64,000 nt of DNA from Arthrobacter zhangbolii. GTDB lineage: Bacteria; Actinomycetota; Actinomycetes; Actinomycetales; Micrococcaceae. The translations under genes were made by a program, and so were the position numbers. The notes beneath the pieces were generated by a model. It was not told where the DNA came from. It saw only the letters and a program-made list of their open reading frames with translations, and did not search any database. Every line of letters starts with the position of its first letter. Position 1 is the stretch's first letter. The DNA is taken from positions 434,001 through 498,000 of the forward strand of contig NZ_CP094984.1 in the NCBI RefSeq assembly GCF_022869865.1. The letters are read 5' to 3'. Positions 1 through 8,994 of the stretch are shown here, one piece after another.

Positions 1-71
1 CCGCGGCCGGGACACCTCTCCTGCGGGTAGGCGCGGGAATCCGGGGCACGGACTGCCGATACCCTAGAGGC

Positions 72-2063
72 ATGGGTTCCACGCAAAGTCTCCGGGTAGC
101 TGTCATCGGTGCCGGCCCGCGCGGGCTGTCGGTGCTGGACCGGCTGCTTAGCCACCGCCGCGCGTCGGAGGACCGGCGGCCGCTGACCGTTGAGCTGGTG
201 GATCCCTTCAACCCCGGTCCCGGCCACGTCTGGCGCACCGGCCAGTCCAGGCTTTTCCTGATGAACACTCCGGCGCTGTTTCCCACGGTGGTTCCCGCCG
301 GTGACACGGTCCGGGACCTGCTGCCCTCACCGGAGGGGCTCTCCTTTAATCAGTGGCGCGAGCTGATGTCTGCCCGCGGCCATGCCGCCGAAGGACTCCC
401 GGCCGGGGACCAGGCGGAACTCGCGGCCCTCGGCCCGGCGGACTTCCCCAGCCGTCCGCTGTACGGCCGGTATCTGGAATGGATGTTCGAGCAGCTGAAG
501 AAAACCGCTGCCGAAGACGGCGTGGAGCTGGTGCACCGGCGTACCGAAGCCCTCAGCGTGACGCGGGCACCCGATGGCCGGCTCGTGGTGGAACTGGAGG
601 CACAGCAGGTGCTGGCCGCGGACGCCGTCGTCCTGGCCATCGGCCACCTGCCGGCTCTGCTCTCGCCCGAGCAGGCGCGCCTGCAGGACGCCGCCGAGCG
701 CCATCACCTCACCTACCTGCCGCCGGCGGTACCGGCCGACGTCGACTTCTCCCGCCTTCCCGCGGGAGAGCCGGTCCTGATCCGCGGGCTGGGGCTGAAC
801 TTCTTCGATGTCATGGCCGCCGTGACCATTGGCCGCGGCGGACGGTTCGTGGCGACCGGGCAGCCGGCCGGCCGGGCCCTGCGCTACGAACCGTCCGGGC
901 GGGAGCCGCAGCTGATTGCCGCATCCCGCCGCGGCACACCGTACCGGGCCAAGGCCCGGCTGGACTCCTATGTGCCGCGCAGCGTACGGCTGCGCTGGCT
1001 CACCCGGGAAGCTGCGCAGGCGTTCAAGGCGGACGGGCTGCAGCCCGGCTTCGACCATGACCTGTGGCCGCTGTTGCACCGCGACGCCGTCTGGGCCTAC
1101 TACAGCACCCTGGCCCGGGTGGCCGGGGACGAGCTGAACGGAACACCGCAGGAATTCCTGGAACAGCTCGAAGCCGCACTGCACCTGCCCGGACCGGAAT
1201 GGGACGCGGCGAAGGAAGCGGTGCTGGACCGTTACGTCCCGTCAGCCCGGCGCACCAACCTTGAAGGTCTTGCCCAGCCGCTGGGCCGCCGCCCGTTCTC
1301 CGGTCCGCAGGAACTCGATGACGCCGTTCTCGCCTACCTGGAAGACGACGCCGCCGGGTCCGCCGCCGGGGAGGATGATCCGCTGAAGATGCTCATCGGC
1401 GCACTGAACGCCGGCCGCAGCCTGCTCAAATCCGTGGTGGCCGACGGCGGCCTGGCCGAGGCATCCTGGCTGGCGGAACTGCGCGGCTGGTTTGAACCAT
1501 TGGTGGAGGGCCTGGCCAGCGGTCCGCCCCCGGAACGGATTGAGCAGCTGGCCGCGCTGGTCCGTGCCGGCCTGGTTCACTTTGTCGGTCCCGACCCGCG
1601 GTTCGACGTGGACGAGGCGCGCGGCGTGTTTACCGCCTCCTCGCCATGGGTCGGCACGGAGTACGCGGCACGGACCCTGATGGAGGCGATGATGCCGCCC
1701 AACCGGGTGGACCGCAGTGTGTCCCCGCTGCTGGCCGGCCTGATCCGCGACGGACTGGCCCGGCCCAAGGTGATGATGTCCGCCGACGGTACGCCGGTGG
1801 TGACGCCCGGACTGGATGTCACGCTGCCGCCCTACCGGAGCGTGAGCGTGAGCGGTGAACCCGTCCCCAACCTGTACGTCCTGGGGCTGCAGCTCTCCTC
1901 GGTCCAGTGGGGCACCGCCATCGCCGCGGAAGCCGGTTCCTCGGCCGCGGAAGGTTCGAGGACGCTCCGCGACGCGGACGACATTGCCGCCGCTGTGCTC
2001 ACGGGTATCGGATCCGGCACCCGGGAAGACGCCGGTATGCCGGCTGTGCCGGCCGGCACCTAA
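72..2063 (+). CDS. FAD/NAD(P)-binding protein (NAD_binding_9 type)
   Basis: The 663-residue protein opens with a dinucleotide-binding fold: VAVIGAGPRGLSVLDRLL at about residues 9-26 matches GxGxxG with the extra PRG seen in the FAD-NAD(P)-binding family (PF13454). A second segment, VVLAIGH near residue 186, resembles the ATG motif of flavin monooxygenases. The length and conserved layout (LMNTPALFPT near residue 64, a late VPNLYVLGLQ segment that closes the FAD site) match cytoplasmic FAD proteins of actinobacteria with no defined substrate. The ATG follows a short upstream region. I cannot name the reaction; a flavin-dependent oxidoreductase is as far as the sequence goes. Confidence 0.75.
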   Translation: MGSTQSLRVAVIGAGPRGLSVLDRLLSHRRASEDRRPLTVELVDPFNPGPGHVWRTGQSRLFLMNTPALFPTVVPAGDTVRDLLPSPEGLSFNQWRELMSARGHAAEGLPAGDQAELAALGPADFPSRPLYGRYLEWMFEQLKKTAAEDGVELVHRRTEALSVTRAPDGRLVVELEAQQVLAADAVVLAIGHLPALLSPEQARLQDAAERHHLTYLPPAVPADVDFSRLPAGEPVLIRGLGLNFFDVMAAVTIGRGGRFVATGQPAGRALRYEPSGREPQLIAASRRGTPYRAKARLDSYVPRSVRLRWLTREAAQAFKADGLQPGFDHDLWPLLHRDAVWAYYSTLARVAGDELNGTPQEFLEQLEAALHLPGPEWDAAKEAVLDRYVPSARRTNLEGLAQPLGRRPFSGPQELDDAVLAYLEDDAAGSAAGEDDPLKMLIGALNAGRSLLKSVVADGGLAEASWLAELRGWFEPLVEGLASGPPPERIEQLAALVRAGLVHFVGPDPRFDVDEARGVFTASSPWVGTEYAARTLMEAMMPPNRVDRSVSPLLAGLIRDGLARPKVMMSADGTPVVTPGLDVTLPPYRSVSVSGEPVPNLYVLGLQLSSVQWGTAIAAEAGSSAAEGSRTLRDADDIAAAVLTGIGSGTREDAGMPAVPAGT

Positions 2064-2276
2064 CCGTCCCCGCACCGGGGCCTGTGCGTCGCAGACTACC
2101 AGCGGCGTCGGCACTGCTATCTCTGCCACGCCCGGGACTCCGCGTCGCGCGAACCACCGGGGCCGGCAGCTGCCGGAAACTTAAAATTAGGGCAAGGGCA
2201 TGGTCGAGGTACGTGCTCCGGCAGGCGCCGGCAGGTCCGGTTGCTTGGTCTTCCCGTCCCGAAAGGAAACCGTCCG
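2064..2276. other. Intergenic region without a recognisable gene
   Basis: This gap between the FAD protein and the alcohol dehydrogenase carries no convincing ORF or strong hairpin. A purine-rich ribosome-binding sequence (GAAAGGAAA, about 2260-2268) lies just before the dehydrogenase start. The promoter must lie here but I cannot place it with confidence. Confidence 0.4.
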
Positions 2277-3227
2277 ATGAAAGCTTGGCAGTACATGGGG
2301 AACCGTCAGCCGATCCAGCTGAACGAGGTCCCGGAACCCGTCCTAAGCCCCACCCAGGTCCTCATCGATGTGAAGGCCGCCGGCCTCTGTCACTCGGATG
2401 TGATGTACATGGAGGTGGGGGACTCCGCCATGCCGTTCCTGCCGATGACGCAGGGCCATGAAAATGCCGGTGTTATTACCGCGCTCGGCTCCGAGGTTAC
2501 CGGTTTCAAGGTGGGCGATGTGGTGGGGGTGTGCTCCTCCGGCGTTCAGCCGCCCCTGGGCATGTTCACCCCCGGCGGCTTCGCGGACAAGCTGGCGGCC
2601 GACTACCGTGACCTCGCCCGGGTCCCGGACGGCTTGGATCTCTCCCTCGCCGCCCTGGCCACCGACGCCGGCATGACCTCCTACCACGCGATGATCAAGG
2701 TCGGTGGTGCCGGCAAGGGCATGAAGGTGGGCGTTATCGGCTTCGGCGGGCTGGGACAGATCGGGGCCCGCGCAGCGGTACTCGCCGGCGCCGAAGTGCA
2801 CGTGGCAGAGATGAAAGAGGAAGCATGGGAGGCGGCCCGGGAAGTGGGAGCCGTTTCCTGTGTCAGGGATGCCGCGGAATGGGTGACGGATCCCCGGCGT
2901 GGCGGCGACTTTGACCTCATCGTTGACTACGCAGGCTTCGACACCACGCAGAAGGCCGTGAACGCCGTCCGGCGCGGCGGCAAGGTGGTCCAGGTGGGCT
3001 TGGGCAAGCCCACTTTCACCGTGGCGACCAACACCATCCTGGGTAAGTCCATCGAAGGGTCGCTCGGCGGCACCGTAGCCGACATTGAGGAAGTCTTCGA
3101 TCTGATGCTGCGCGGGGAAATCACCCCTGCGTACGAGGAAATCGGCTTCGACCAGGTGGGTGAGGGCCTGGAACGGCTGAAGAACAACCAGGTCCTGGGC
3201 AGGCTCGTGGCCCGCTTCGGGGACTAG
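2277..3227 (+). CDS. Zinc-dependent alcohol dehydrogenase (MDR superfamily)
   Basis: This is a 316-residue medium-chain dehydrogenase/reductase. The GroES-like half has GLCHSDV (a catalytic zinc Cys and the following HSD) and GHENAG (catalytic zinc His-Glu). The Rossmann half has VGVIGFGGLGQIGARAAVLAG for NAD(P). The four-cysteine structural-zinc lobe of classical alcohol dehydrogenases is absent, which explains the short length. The ATG at 2277 is preferred to an upstream in-frame ATG at 2241 because it follows GAAAGGAAAC and gives the family's usual N-terminus (MKAWQY). It converges on an aldehyde dehydrogenase across a shared terminator, so the pair could act in sequence on an alcohol, but they are not co-transcribed. 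Confidence 0.85.
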   Translation: MKAWQYMGNRQPIQLNEVPEPVLSPTQVLIDVKAAGLCHSDVMYMEVGDSAMPFLPMTQGHENAGVITALGSEVTGFKVGDVVGVCSSGVQPPLGMFTPGGFADKLAADYRDLARVPDGLDLSLAALATDAGMTSYHAMIKVGGAGKGMKVGVIGFGGLGQIGARAAVLAGAEVHVAEMKEEAWEAAREVGAVSCVRDAAEWVTDPRRGGDFDLIVDYAGFDTTQKAVNAVRRGGKVVQVGLGKPTFTVATNTILGKSIEGSLGGTVADIEEVFDLMLRGEITPAYEEIGFDQVGEGLERLKNNQVLGRLVARFGD

Positions 3228-3246
3228 CTTCTGTTCCACCCCGTAA

Positions 3247-3290
3247 ACGACGGCGGCCCCGCACCACCAAAGGTGCGGGGCCGCCGTCGT
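3247..3290. terminator. Bidirectional terminator between convergent genes
   Basis: A perfect 19-bp stem (3247-3265 with 3272-3290) surrounds a 6-base loop ACCAAA. It lies between the stop of the alcohol dehydrogenase and the stop of the convergent aldehyde dehydrogenase, so it can serve both strands. T-tracts are weak on both sides. Confidence 0.8.
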
Positions 3291-3310
3291 GCTTTATACC
3301 CTTGTGCCGC

Positions 3311-4804
3311 TTAGAACGGGTAGTCGCGCGGAGCGTGCTGGATGCTGATGGTGTGGTCGGTGGTGAACTCATCAATGGCCCACTCGCCGTTGAACCGGCC
3401 GAGGCCGGAGTTCTTCTCGCCGCCGAAGGCAATGTGCGCCTCGTCCTGGACCGGGAAGTCATTGACGTGGGTCATGCCTGCCTTGATGCGGCGGGCAAAG
3501 GACACACCCTGTTCCAGGTTGGAGGTGAACACGGCGCTGGAGAGGCCAAGATCGGTGTCATTGGCCAGGGCCAGTGCATCCTCGGCGTCCTTGGCGCGCA
3601 TGATGCCTGCGATCGGGCCGAAGATTTCCTCGCGGGCCAGTTCCATGTCCTTGGTGACGTCGGCAAAGACGGTCGGGGTGAGGACCTGTCCGTTAACTTC
3701 GCCTTCAAGCACCAGGCGGGCGCCCTCGGACTTGGCCGTCTCGATCTTGGTCTGCAGACCCTGGAGCTGGTTGGCGTTGATGATCGGGCCCACAATATTC
3801 TTCGGGTCCGTGGGATCGCCGGAGTTCAGCGTCTTCACGTGTGCGGTGAACTTCTCCACGAACTCGTCATAGACGGCGTCTTCCACAATGATCCGGTTCA
3901 CGGCCATGCAGATCTGGCCCTGGTGCAGGAACTTGCCCATCGCTGCGGCGCGGACCGCCTGGTCCACGTCGGCGTCCGCCAGCACCACAAAGGGGCTGTT
4001 GCCGCCGAGCTCCAGCGCGGTGTACTTCAGCGTGGCGCCGGTGGCAGCCAGGGCGCCGATGTTCTTGCCCACCGGGGTGGAGCCGGTGAAGGAGATCATG
4101 CGGGGTACCGGGTGCTCCACGAACGCGTCACCGATTTCCGAACCGGCGCCGACGACGGCGTTCAGCACGCCCGCGGGCAGGCCGGCCTCTTCGAAGACCT
4201 TGGCAATGATCAGGGCGCCTGTGACCGGGGTGTCGCTGGCCGGCTTCAGGACCACTGCGTTGCCCAGGGCCAGGGCCGGAGCCACGGAGCGCTGGGACAG
4301 GTGCAGGGGGAAGTTCCACGGGCTGATGACACCCACAACGCCCAGCGGGGCGCGGTAGACACGCAGTTCCTTGTTCGGAGTATCCGATTCCATGATCTTG
4401 CCGGAGACCCGGTGCGGGAACGTTGCCGCTTCGCGGGTGATGGAGGCGGCGGAAGCCACCTCAATGTTTGCCTTGAGCATGGTGCTGCCGGACTCGGCGT
4501 TCAGCCACGCGATGATCTCATCGCGGCGCTCATCCAGGATCTCAGCTGCCCGGGCAATCACGGCGCGGCGCTCGTTGGGAGTTTTCGCCGCCCATTCCTT
4601 CTGGGCTTCCGCAGCTGCAGCGTACGCGTCATCCAGATCCTCCCGGGAGGCCTGCTGCATGGTCAGCAACTGGGACCCGTCGAAAGGATTGGTATCTGTC
4701 AGGACCTTTTCCGACCGGCCGTCGCGCCACTCGCCGCCGATGAACTGCTTGGCGGGGATCCAATCCGTGAGGGCGGGGGACGTTGCTTCAACCTGCGTTG
4801 TCAT
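3311..4804 (-). CDS. Aldehyde dehydrogenase family protein
   Basis: This 497-residue protein has full-length ALDH architecture. The N-terminal NAD-binding part contains [10 protein letters not shown] and [10 protein letters not shown]. The catalytic Glu lies in ELGGNSPF, and the nucleophile Cys in GQICMAVNR. The C-terminal part contains EEIFGPI and the family's [12 protein letters not shown]. The HQGQICMA context and the [13 protein letters not shown] tail resemble aromatic aldehyde (benzaldehyde/vanillin-type) dehydrogenases, but the substrate is not proven. A good Shine-Dalgarno (AAGGAGAAG on the coding strand) precedes the ATG at 4804. It oxidises an aldehyde to the acid with NAD(P)+ in the cytoplasm. 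Confidence 0.88.
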   Translation of the reverse strand: MTTQVEATSPALTDWIPAKQFIGGEWRDGRSEKVLTDTNPFDGSQLLTMQQASREDLDDAYAAAAEAQKEWAAKTPNERRAVIARAAEILDERRDEIIAWLNAESGSTMLKANIEVASAASITREAATFPHRVSGKIMESDTPNKELRVYRAPLGVVGVISPWNFPLHLSQRSVAPALALGNAVVLKPASDTPVTGALIIAKVFEEAGLPAGVLNAVVGAGSEIGDAFVEHPVPRMISFTGSTPVGKNIGALAATGATLKYTALELGGNSPFVVLADADVDQAVRAAAMGKFLHQGQICMAVNRIIVEDAVYDEFVEKFTAHVKTLNSGDPTDPKNIVGPIINANQLQGLQTKIETAKSEGARLVLEGEVNGQVLTPTVFADVTKDMELAREEIFGPIAGIMRAKDAEDALALANDTDLGLSSAVFTSNLEQGVSFARRIKAGMTHVNDFPVQDEAHIAFGGEKNSGLGRFNGEWAIDEFTTDHTISIQHAPRDYPF

Positions 4805-5003
4805 GACTTCTCCTTGATGAATCTTGACGTGTGTTGAGGGGTATAACCGGGCCGGGGGCCGAGGAATTCCCGATGTGAAGGCGCCGGGAAAGAGTCAAGA
4901 CGAATATTAAACTAAGCACCCTTTGTTTTCCCGCCGACTGCGCCTACCGTGTGGCGTACACAGGCATTGCTTCCGGCAGTTCCAACGGCAAAGGACACAC
5001 CTC

Positions 5004-5684
5004 ATGAGTACAGGGGCGAGCGCTGCGGGTGACCGCGCGCGGGGGCAGGGGATCGGAGCAGGGCGACGGGCCGGTGCTGACCCGACACCGGACGGCCGGC
5101 GGTCGGAAGATCTGCGGCCGGACACCACCGATGTGGGGGACAGCAGCAGGCAGCGGGTGGTGGAGCGCGAGAAGGCCAGCTTCGGCGGGGTGAAGATAGG
5201 CTCGGCCTTTTTCGGCTGGCTTACCGCCATCGGCACCACGGTTTTGCTCAGTGCCCTGGCCACGGCGCTCGGCGCGGTGCTGGTAGCCAATACCGATGCC
5301 GGGTCAGCGGACGCTGCCGCGGTCAGCGTAACCGGGACCATCGTGCTGCTGGTCATCCTGTTTGTGGCCTATTACTGCGGCGGTTACGTTGCCGGGCGGA
5401 TGGCCCGGTTCAACGGGATGAAACAGGGAATAGCAGTGTGGGTCTGGGCTCTCCTCATTGCCGTTGTTGCCGCCATCGCAGCGGCCATCGCCGGAGACCA
5501 GTTCAATATCCTGGTCCAACTCAACGGTTTTCCGCAGATTCCTGCCCTTGGCGGCAATGCAGCCGCTTCGGCTGTCATCGCCGCAGTGATTGCCGCTGCC
5601 GTGGCCCTACTGGGTGCCGTATTGGGTGGCCTGGGCGGGATGCGCTTCCACCGGCGTGTGGACAAGGCCGGTCTGGGGGACTGA
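5004..5684 (+). CDS. Small integral membrane protein, unknown function
   Basis: This 226-residue protein has a charged cytoplasmic N-terminus of about 65 residues followed by four hydrophobic segments: about 72-97 (AFFGWLTAIGTTVLLSALAT), 113-135 (TGTIVLLVILFVAYYCGGYV), 147-165 (VWVWALLIAVVAAIAAAIA) and 190-215 (AVIAAVIAAAVALLGAVLGG). No catalytic motif is visible. The layout resembles TIGR04086/YrzE-like four-helix membrane proteins. I chose the ATG at 5004, after AAGGACACACCTC, over an upstream in-frame ATG at 4923 because the extra residues look like non-coding sequence. The following PRC-barrel gene is on the same strand 71 bases away, so the two may share a stress-related transcript. Confidence 0.65.
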   Translation: MSTGASAAGDRARGQGIGAGRRAGADPTPDGRRSEDLRPDTTDVGDSSRQRVVEREKASFGGVKIGSAFFGWLTAIGTTVLLSALATALGAVLVANTDAGSADAAAVSVTGTIVLLVILFVAYYCGGYVAGRMARFNGMKQGIAVWVWALLIAVVAAIAAAIAGDQFNILVQLNGFPQIPALGGNAAASAVIAAVIAAAVALLGAVLGGLGGMRFHRRVDKAGLGD

Positions 5685-5755
5685 GCGCTAACAGTTTGGG
5701 GGATGCACGATCCAACACAGCACCAGGCGCTGCGGCGCGGATATAGGAGACAATC

Positions 5756-6637
5756 GTGATCACCACCGAACAAATCGACGCCATCCTGAACCACGGGACA
5801 GTCGAAGGCCCCAACGGAGAGAAAATCGGGTCCGCCGGAGAGGTCTACCTGGACGATGAAACAGGGCAGCCGGCCTGGGTTACCACCAAGACCGGCCTCT
5901 TCGGGTCTTCCGAGACCTTTGTTCCCCTGGCGGACGCCACCCTGGAAGGTTCAGTAGTCCGGGTGCCGTACTCCAAGAGCATGGTCAAGGATGCACCGCG
6001 GGTGGACGAGGACGGGCACATCAGCGAACAGGAGCAGGACGAGCTCTACAGCTACTACTCCGTTGGCACCTCCTCGACCGGCCATCGTACGGATTCGTCC
6101 GGCACCTCGGGTTCCGGGGGAATGCAGGCGGATTCGTCCGGCACCTCGGGTTCCGCAGGAACGCACTCCGGTGTGGATGCGTCCGGGCGGTCCAGCGGTC
6201 AGCACGCACCCAAGGTGGGCCATGACACCTCCGGTCCCACCACCGATGATGCGATGACCCGGTCAGAGGAACAGTTGCGGGTGGGCAAGCAGAGCCGGGA
6301 ATCCGGACGGGCGCGCCTGCGGAAATATGTCACCACCGAGAACGTCACCAAGACGGTCCCGGTGAGCCACGAGGAGCCCAGGCTTCGCCGCGAGCCGATT
6401 ACCGACGCCAACCGTGACGCGGCAATGGATGGGCCTGCCATCAGCGAAGAGGAACACGAGGTTACCCTCCACGCTGAGGAACCGGTGGTACAGAAGGACA
6501 CCGTTCCGGTGGAACGGGTCCGGCTGGACACCGAAACCGTGACCGAAGAGGCCACCGTCAGCGAGGACGTCAGCAAGGAAGAGATCGAAATGGAAGGCGA
6601 GGGCGGCCACGGGACGGAAGGGCGTCACCGCTCGTAG
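5756..6637 (+). CDS. PRC-barrel and DUF2382 (YsnF/AvaK-type) stress protein
   Basis: The 293-residue protein begins with a PRC-barrel domain (about residues 1-85, including GSAGEVYLDDETGQPAWVTT). A Ser/Gly/Thr-rich linker (about 100-165) follows, then a C-terminal DUF2382 domain (about 175-280) with repeated EEEHEVTLHAEEPVVQK and PVERVRLDTETV segments. This domain pair is common in Arthrobacter and relatives and is usually linked to general stress, without a known reaction. The start is GTG at 5756, preceded by ATAGGAGAC. The linker contains two perfect 27-bp direct repeats (6090-6116 and 6129-6155), which encode a repeated DSSGTSGS unit. Confidence 0.85.
   Translation: MITTEQIDAILNHGTVEGPNGEKIGSAGEVYLDDETGQPAWVTTKTGLFGSSETFVPLADATLEGSVVRVPYSKSMVKDAPRVDEDGHISEQEQDELYSYYSVGTSSTGHRTDSSGTSGSGGMQADSSGTSGSAGTHSGVDASGRSSGQHAPKVGHDTSGPTTDDAMTRSEEQLRVGKQSRESGRARLRKYVTTENVTKTVPVSHEEPRLRREPITDANRDAAMDGPAISEEEHEVTLHAEEPVVQKDTVPVERVRLDTETVTEEATVSEDVSKEEIEMEGEGGHGTEGRHRS
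6090..6155 (+). repeat. Two 27-bp direct repeats in the stress-protein linker
   Basis: Identical 27-base copies lie at 6090-6116 and 6129-6155, starting CGGATTCGTCCGGCACC. The 39-base period keeps the reading frame and duplicates a Ser/Gly-rich segment, so copy number could vary between strains. Confidence 0.85.
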
Positions 6638-6667
6638 CCGTTCCTAAGCACCTCCATAGACGCAACA

Positions 6668-6700
6668 TGGCAGCGGCGGCCGGAAGGCCCGCCGCTGCCA
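6668..6700. terminator. Hairpin between convergent genes
   Basis: A 12-bp stem (6668-6679 with 6689-6700) lies between the stop of the PRC-barrel gene and the stop of the convergent hydrolase. It is GC-rich with no clear T-run, so a role as a bidirectional terminator is inferred from position. Confidence 0.55.
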
Positions 6701-6704
6701 GACG

Positions 6705-7577
6705 TCAGCTGGTACTGGTCCTTCTATCCGGATGCGACCGGATCCACCGATCCAGCAGGCGTGCAAACTCGGCACTGTTGTCTTCCGGGAACCAGTGGCC
6801 GGCATCCACTGCCACTACTTCAACGTTGGGGAAACGGTCCTTCAGACCGGAGGCCAGCAGGGGAGAGATAAAAGGATCCTCCAGCGGTACGATCACCTGC
6901 ACGGGACCGGCATACGTGCCCATGGGCGGGGTGGACCCGGATAACATATTGGCCCGGTAAAGCTGCAGTCCGCGGATGGCGTTATCCCCGATGCTCCGCC
7001 CTGACCGTTTTTCATAGCGCGGGGTCAGCACGTACTTCCACGCCGCCTCCGGGACGGCCGGCAGTTGAAAGGCCGCCACATAGGAACTGCGGAGCACCTG
7101 TTCCAGCGCCTGCGGCCAGCGCAGGGGAGTCCGCACCCGGGACGCCAGCCAGTTCCGAACATGTCCCAGGTCCGGGCCGGAAACGCTGGTGTAGCTGAGG
7201 ATGCGTTCCTCGGCGCGTGGATCCTGCAGGGCGGCCCAGCCCTGGATTGAACCCCAGTCATGGGCGGCCAGATGAACGCTGCCGGCTCCGGTGGCGTCCA
7301 GTACCGCGTACAGATCCTCCACCAGCAGATCCAGCCGGTAGGACGCCGTCTCCCCGGTATCCACGCGTGAGGCCCCGGCATTCCGGGTGTCGTACGTAAT
7401 CACATGCCGGTCCGCAGCGAGTGCCTCAACTACGGCGTCGAACACATGATGATCATCCGGGTACCCGTGCACCAGTAGGAGCGCCGGGTTCTCCGCAGTG
7501 GGCGGGGGCCCGTACTCGAACACCGCCAGATCGGCGCCCCTGCTGCGCACCGTACTCCGCCGTTCCGCCGCCGTCAC
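6705..7577 (-). CDS. Alpha/beta-fold hydrolase
   Basis: The 290-residue protein has the alpha/beta hydrolase layout. LLLVHGYPDDHHVFD near residues 33-47 forms the oxyanion-hole HG motif. LAAHDWGSIQGW near 104-115 is the nucleophile elbow, with Asp as nucleophile as in epoxide hydrolases and haloalkane dehalogenases. AGHWFPEDN near 261 supplies the catalytic His. The HDWG elbow points to an epoxide-hydrolase-like enzyme, but the substrate cannot be read from sequence. The start is GTG at 7577. No signal peptide is seen, so it is cytoplasmic. It stands alone between convergent and divergent neighbours. Confidence 0.8.
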   Translation of the reverse strand: MTAAERRSTVRSRGADLAVFEYGPPPTAENPALLLVHGYPDDHHVFDAVVEALAADRHVITYDTRNAGASRVDTGETASYRLDLLVEDLYAVLDATGAGSVHLAAHDWGSIQGWAALQDPRAEERILSYTSVSGPDLGHVRNWLASRVRTPLRWPQALEQVLRSSYVAAFQLPAVPEAAWKYVLTPRYEKRSGRSIGDNAIRGLQLYRANMLSGSTPPMGTYAGPVQVIVPLEDPFISPLLASGLKDRFPNVEVVAVDAGHWFPEDNSAEFARLLDRWIRSHPDRRTSTS

Positions 7578-7728
7578 CGGTTGCCTGCCTCAGTGTGGAC
7601 ACTCATTCCAGCACCCTAGCCGGTAGCAGCTGCCACGCCAGAGTATTTGCCCGATATCGTCAGCCGACTTACAGTTGGGCTCCGGGTCAAGCAACGGCCC
7701 GCCGCATCCACCACTGAAGGGCGGAGCT

Positions 7729-8838
7729 ATGCGCACCGTCGGGATTGAAGAGGAATACCTCCTGGTCGACGGCGACACCGGCGTGCCGTTGCCGGTGGGG
7801 CCGGTGATCTGCGCGTCGGCCCCGGCGGACGGACAGCTGACGGCGGAGTTCAAGCAGGAACAGATCGAATCGGGTACCCGTGTGCATCTGGCCCTGGATA
7901 CCCTCGCTGCGGACCTGATTGCCTGCCGGGCGCTCGCCGACTCGGCCGCGTCAGCGGCCGGAGCACGGGCTGCGGCACTTGCTACGTCTCCCTTGCCCTG
8001 CCTGCCCACCCTTACGGAAGGCAGCCGTTTCGCCGGTATGGAGCAGCGGTTCGCGCAGATTGCCCGGGAACAGCTCACCTGCGGGTGCCACGTGCACGTG
8101 GGGGTGGAATCCGATGAGGAGGGCGTGGCGGTTCTGGACCGGATCCGCTCCTGGCTTCCGCTGCTCGCGGCACTGAGTGCCAATTCCCCGTTCTGGAACG
8201 GTATGGATACCGGCTTCGCCAGTTACCGTTCCCAGGTCTGGAGCCGGTGGCCGATGGCCGGACCGTACCCGGTCTTCGGCTCAGCAGGGAATTATCACCG
8301 TTTGGTCGGTGACCTGCTGGCCACCCAGGTTCCCATGGACCATGGGCAGATTTACTTTGATGCCCGGCTCAGCCGCAGCCACCCCACCGTTGAGGTGCGG
8401 ATAGCTGATGTCTGCCTGTACCCGGATGACGCCGTCCTGTTAGCCGCCCTGGTGCGTGCGCTGGTGGAAACAGCTGCCCGGGAATGGCGGAGCGGGGCGC
8501 AGCCGCGTGAGGTCCCGGAAAGCCTGCTGCGGCTGGCCGCATGGCGGGCAGGGCGGTTTGGTCTGGACGGGGAACTGGTGGACCCGCTCGGCGCCGCCAT
8601 TGCGGACAACTCCACCGTGGCGAAAACACTGCTGGAATACGTCCGGCCGGTACTGGAGGAGCAGGGCGAAGTGGCCCTGGTGGAATCCCTGGGCCGGCAG
8701 GTGCTGGGCCGCGGGACCGGGTCCCGCCGGCAACGTGCCGTGTTTGCGCGCACCGGCAGCTTGGGGGCGGTGGTGTCCGACGCCGTTCGCCTCAGCAATG
8801 TCAGCGCGGCGCCGCTGCTAGAACGCCACCGCACCTGA
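7729..8838 (+). CDS. Carboxylate-amine ligase, YbdK/GCS2 family
   Basis: This is a 369-residue ATP-dependent ligase of the glutamate-cysteine ligase type 2 (YbdK) family. The diagnostic N-terminus GIEEEYLLVD supplies metal-binding acidic residues. GCHVHVGV near residues 119-126 and the EVRIADVCLYPDDAVLLAALV segment near 222-242 are further family signatures. Enzymes of this family join a carboxylate to an amine; some have weak gamma-glutamylcysteine synthetase activity. The ATG at 7729 follows GAAGGGCGGAGC and begins the family's conserved MRTVGIEEEY. An upstream in-frame start (7675) would add residues with no family match. It stands alone and converges on the large nuclease gene. Confidence 0.82.
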   Translation: MRTVGIEEEYLLVDGDTGVPLPVGPVICASAPADGQLTAEFKQEQIESGTRVHLALDTLAADLIACRALADSAASAAGARAAALATSPLPCLPTLTEGSRFAGMEQRFAQIAREQLTCGCHVHVGVESDEEGVAVLDRIRSWLPLLAALSANSPFWNGMDTGFASYRSQVWSRWPMAGPYPVFGSAGNYHRLVGDLLATQVPMDHGQIYFDARLSRSHPTVEVRIADVCLYPDDAVLLAALVRALVETAAREWRSGAQPREVPESLLRLAAWRAGRFGLDGELVDPLGAAIADNSTVAKTLLEYVRPVLEEQGEVALVESLGRQVLGRGTGSRRQRAVFARTGSLGAVVSDAVRLSNVSAAPLLERHRT

Positions 8839-8884
8839 GCCGGCGTCGGAAACGATCGCACGTCCCGGGCCAACACGTCCCGCA

Positions 8885-8932
8885 ACCACAGGAAGCGCCG
8901 CCCCGGATATCCGGAGCGGCGCTTCCTGTGGT
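8885..8932. terminator. Bidirectional terminator hairpin
   Basis: A 17-bp perfect stem (8885-8901 with 8916-8932) encloses the palindrome CCGGATATCCGG (8903-8914), so nearly the whole 48 bases can fold. It lies between the convergent ligase and nuclease genes and can end transcription from both sides. Confidence 0.8.
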
Positions 8933-8994
8933 GTGTTGTGCTGTCCGCCCTGTCCCATACTCAGGACAGGGCGGGACTCAGCGCAGGGCGGGGT

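Noticed and set aside
3302-4837. Open frame of 511 codons opposite the aldehyde dehydrogenase
   Set aside because: It has no motifs, while the opposite strand contains all ALDH catalytic residues.
5688-5715. CTAAC upstream of the PRC-barrel gene as a sigma-28 promoter
   Set aside because: The sequence 15 bases on (CGATCC) does not match the -10 box.
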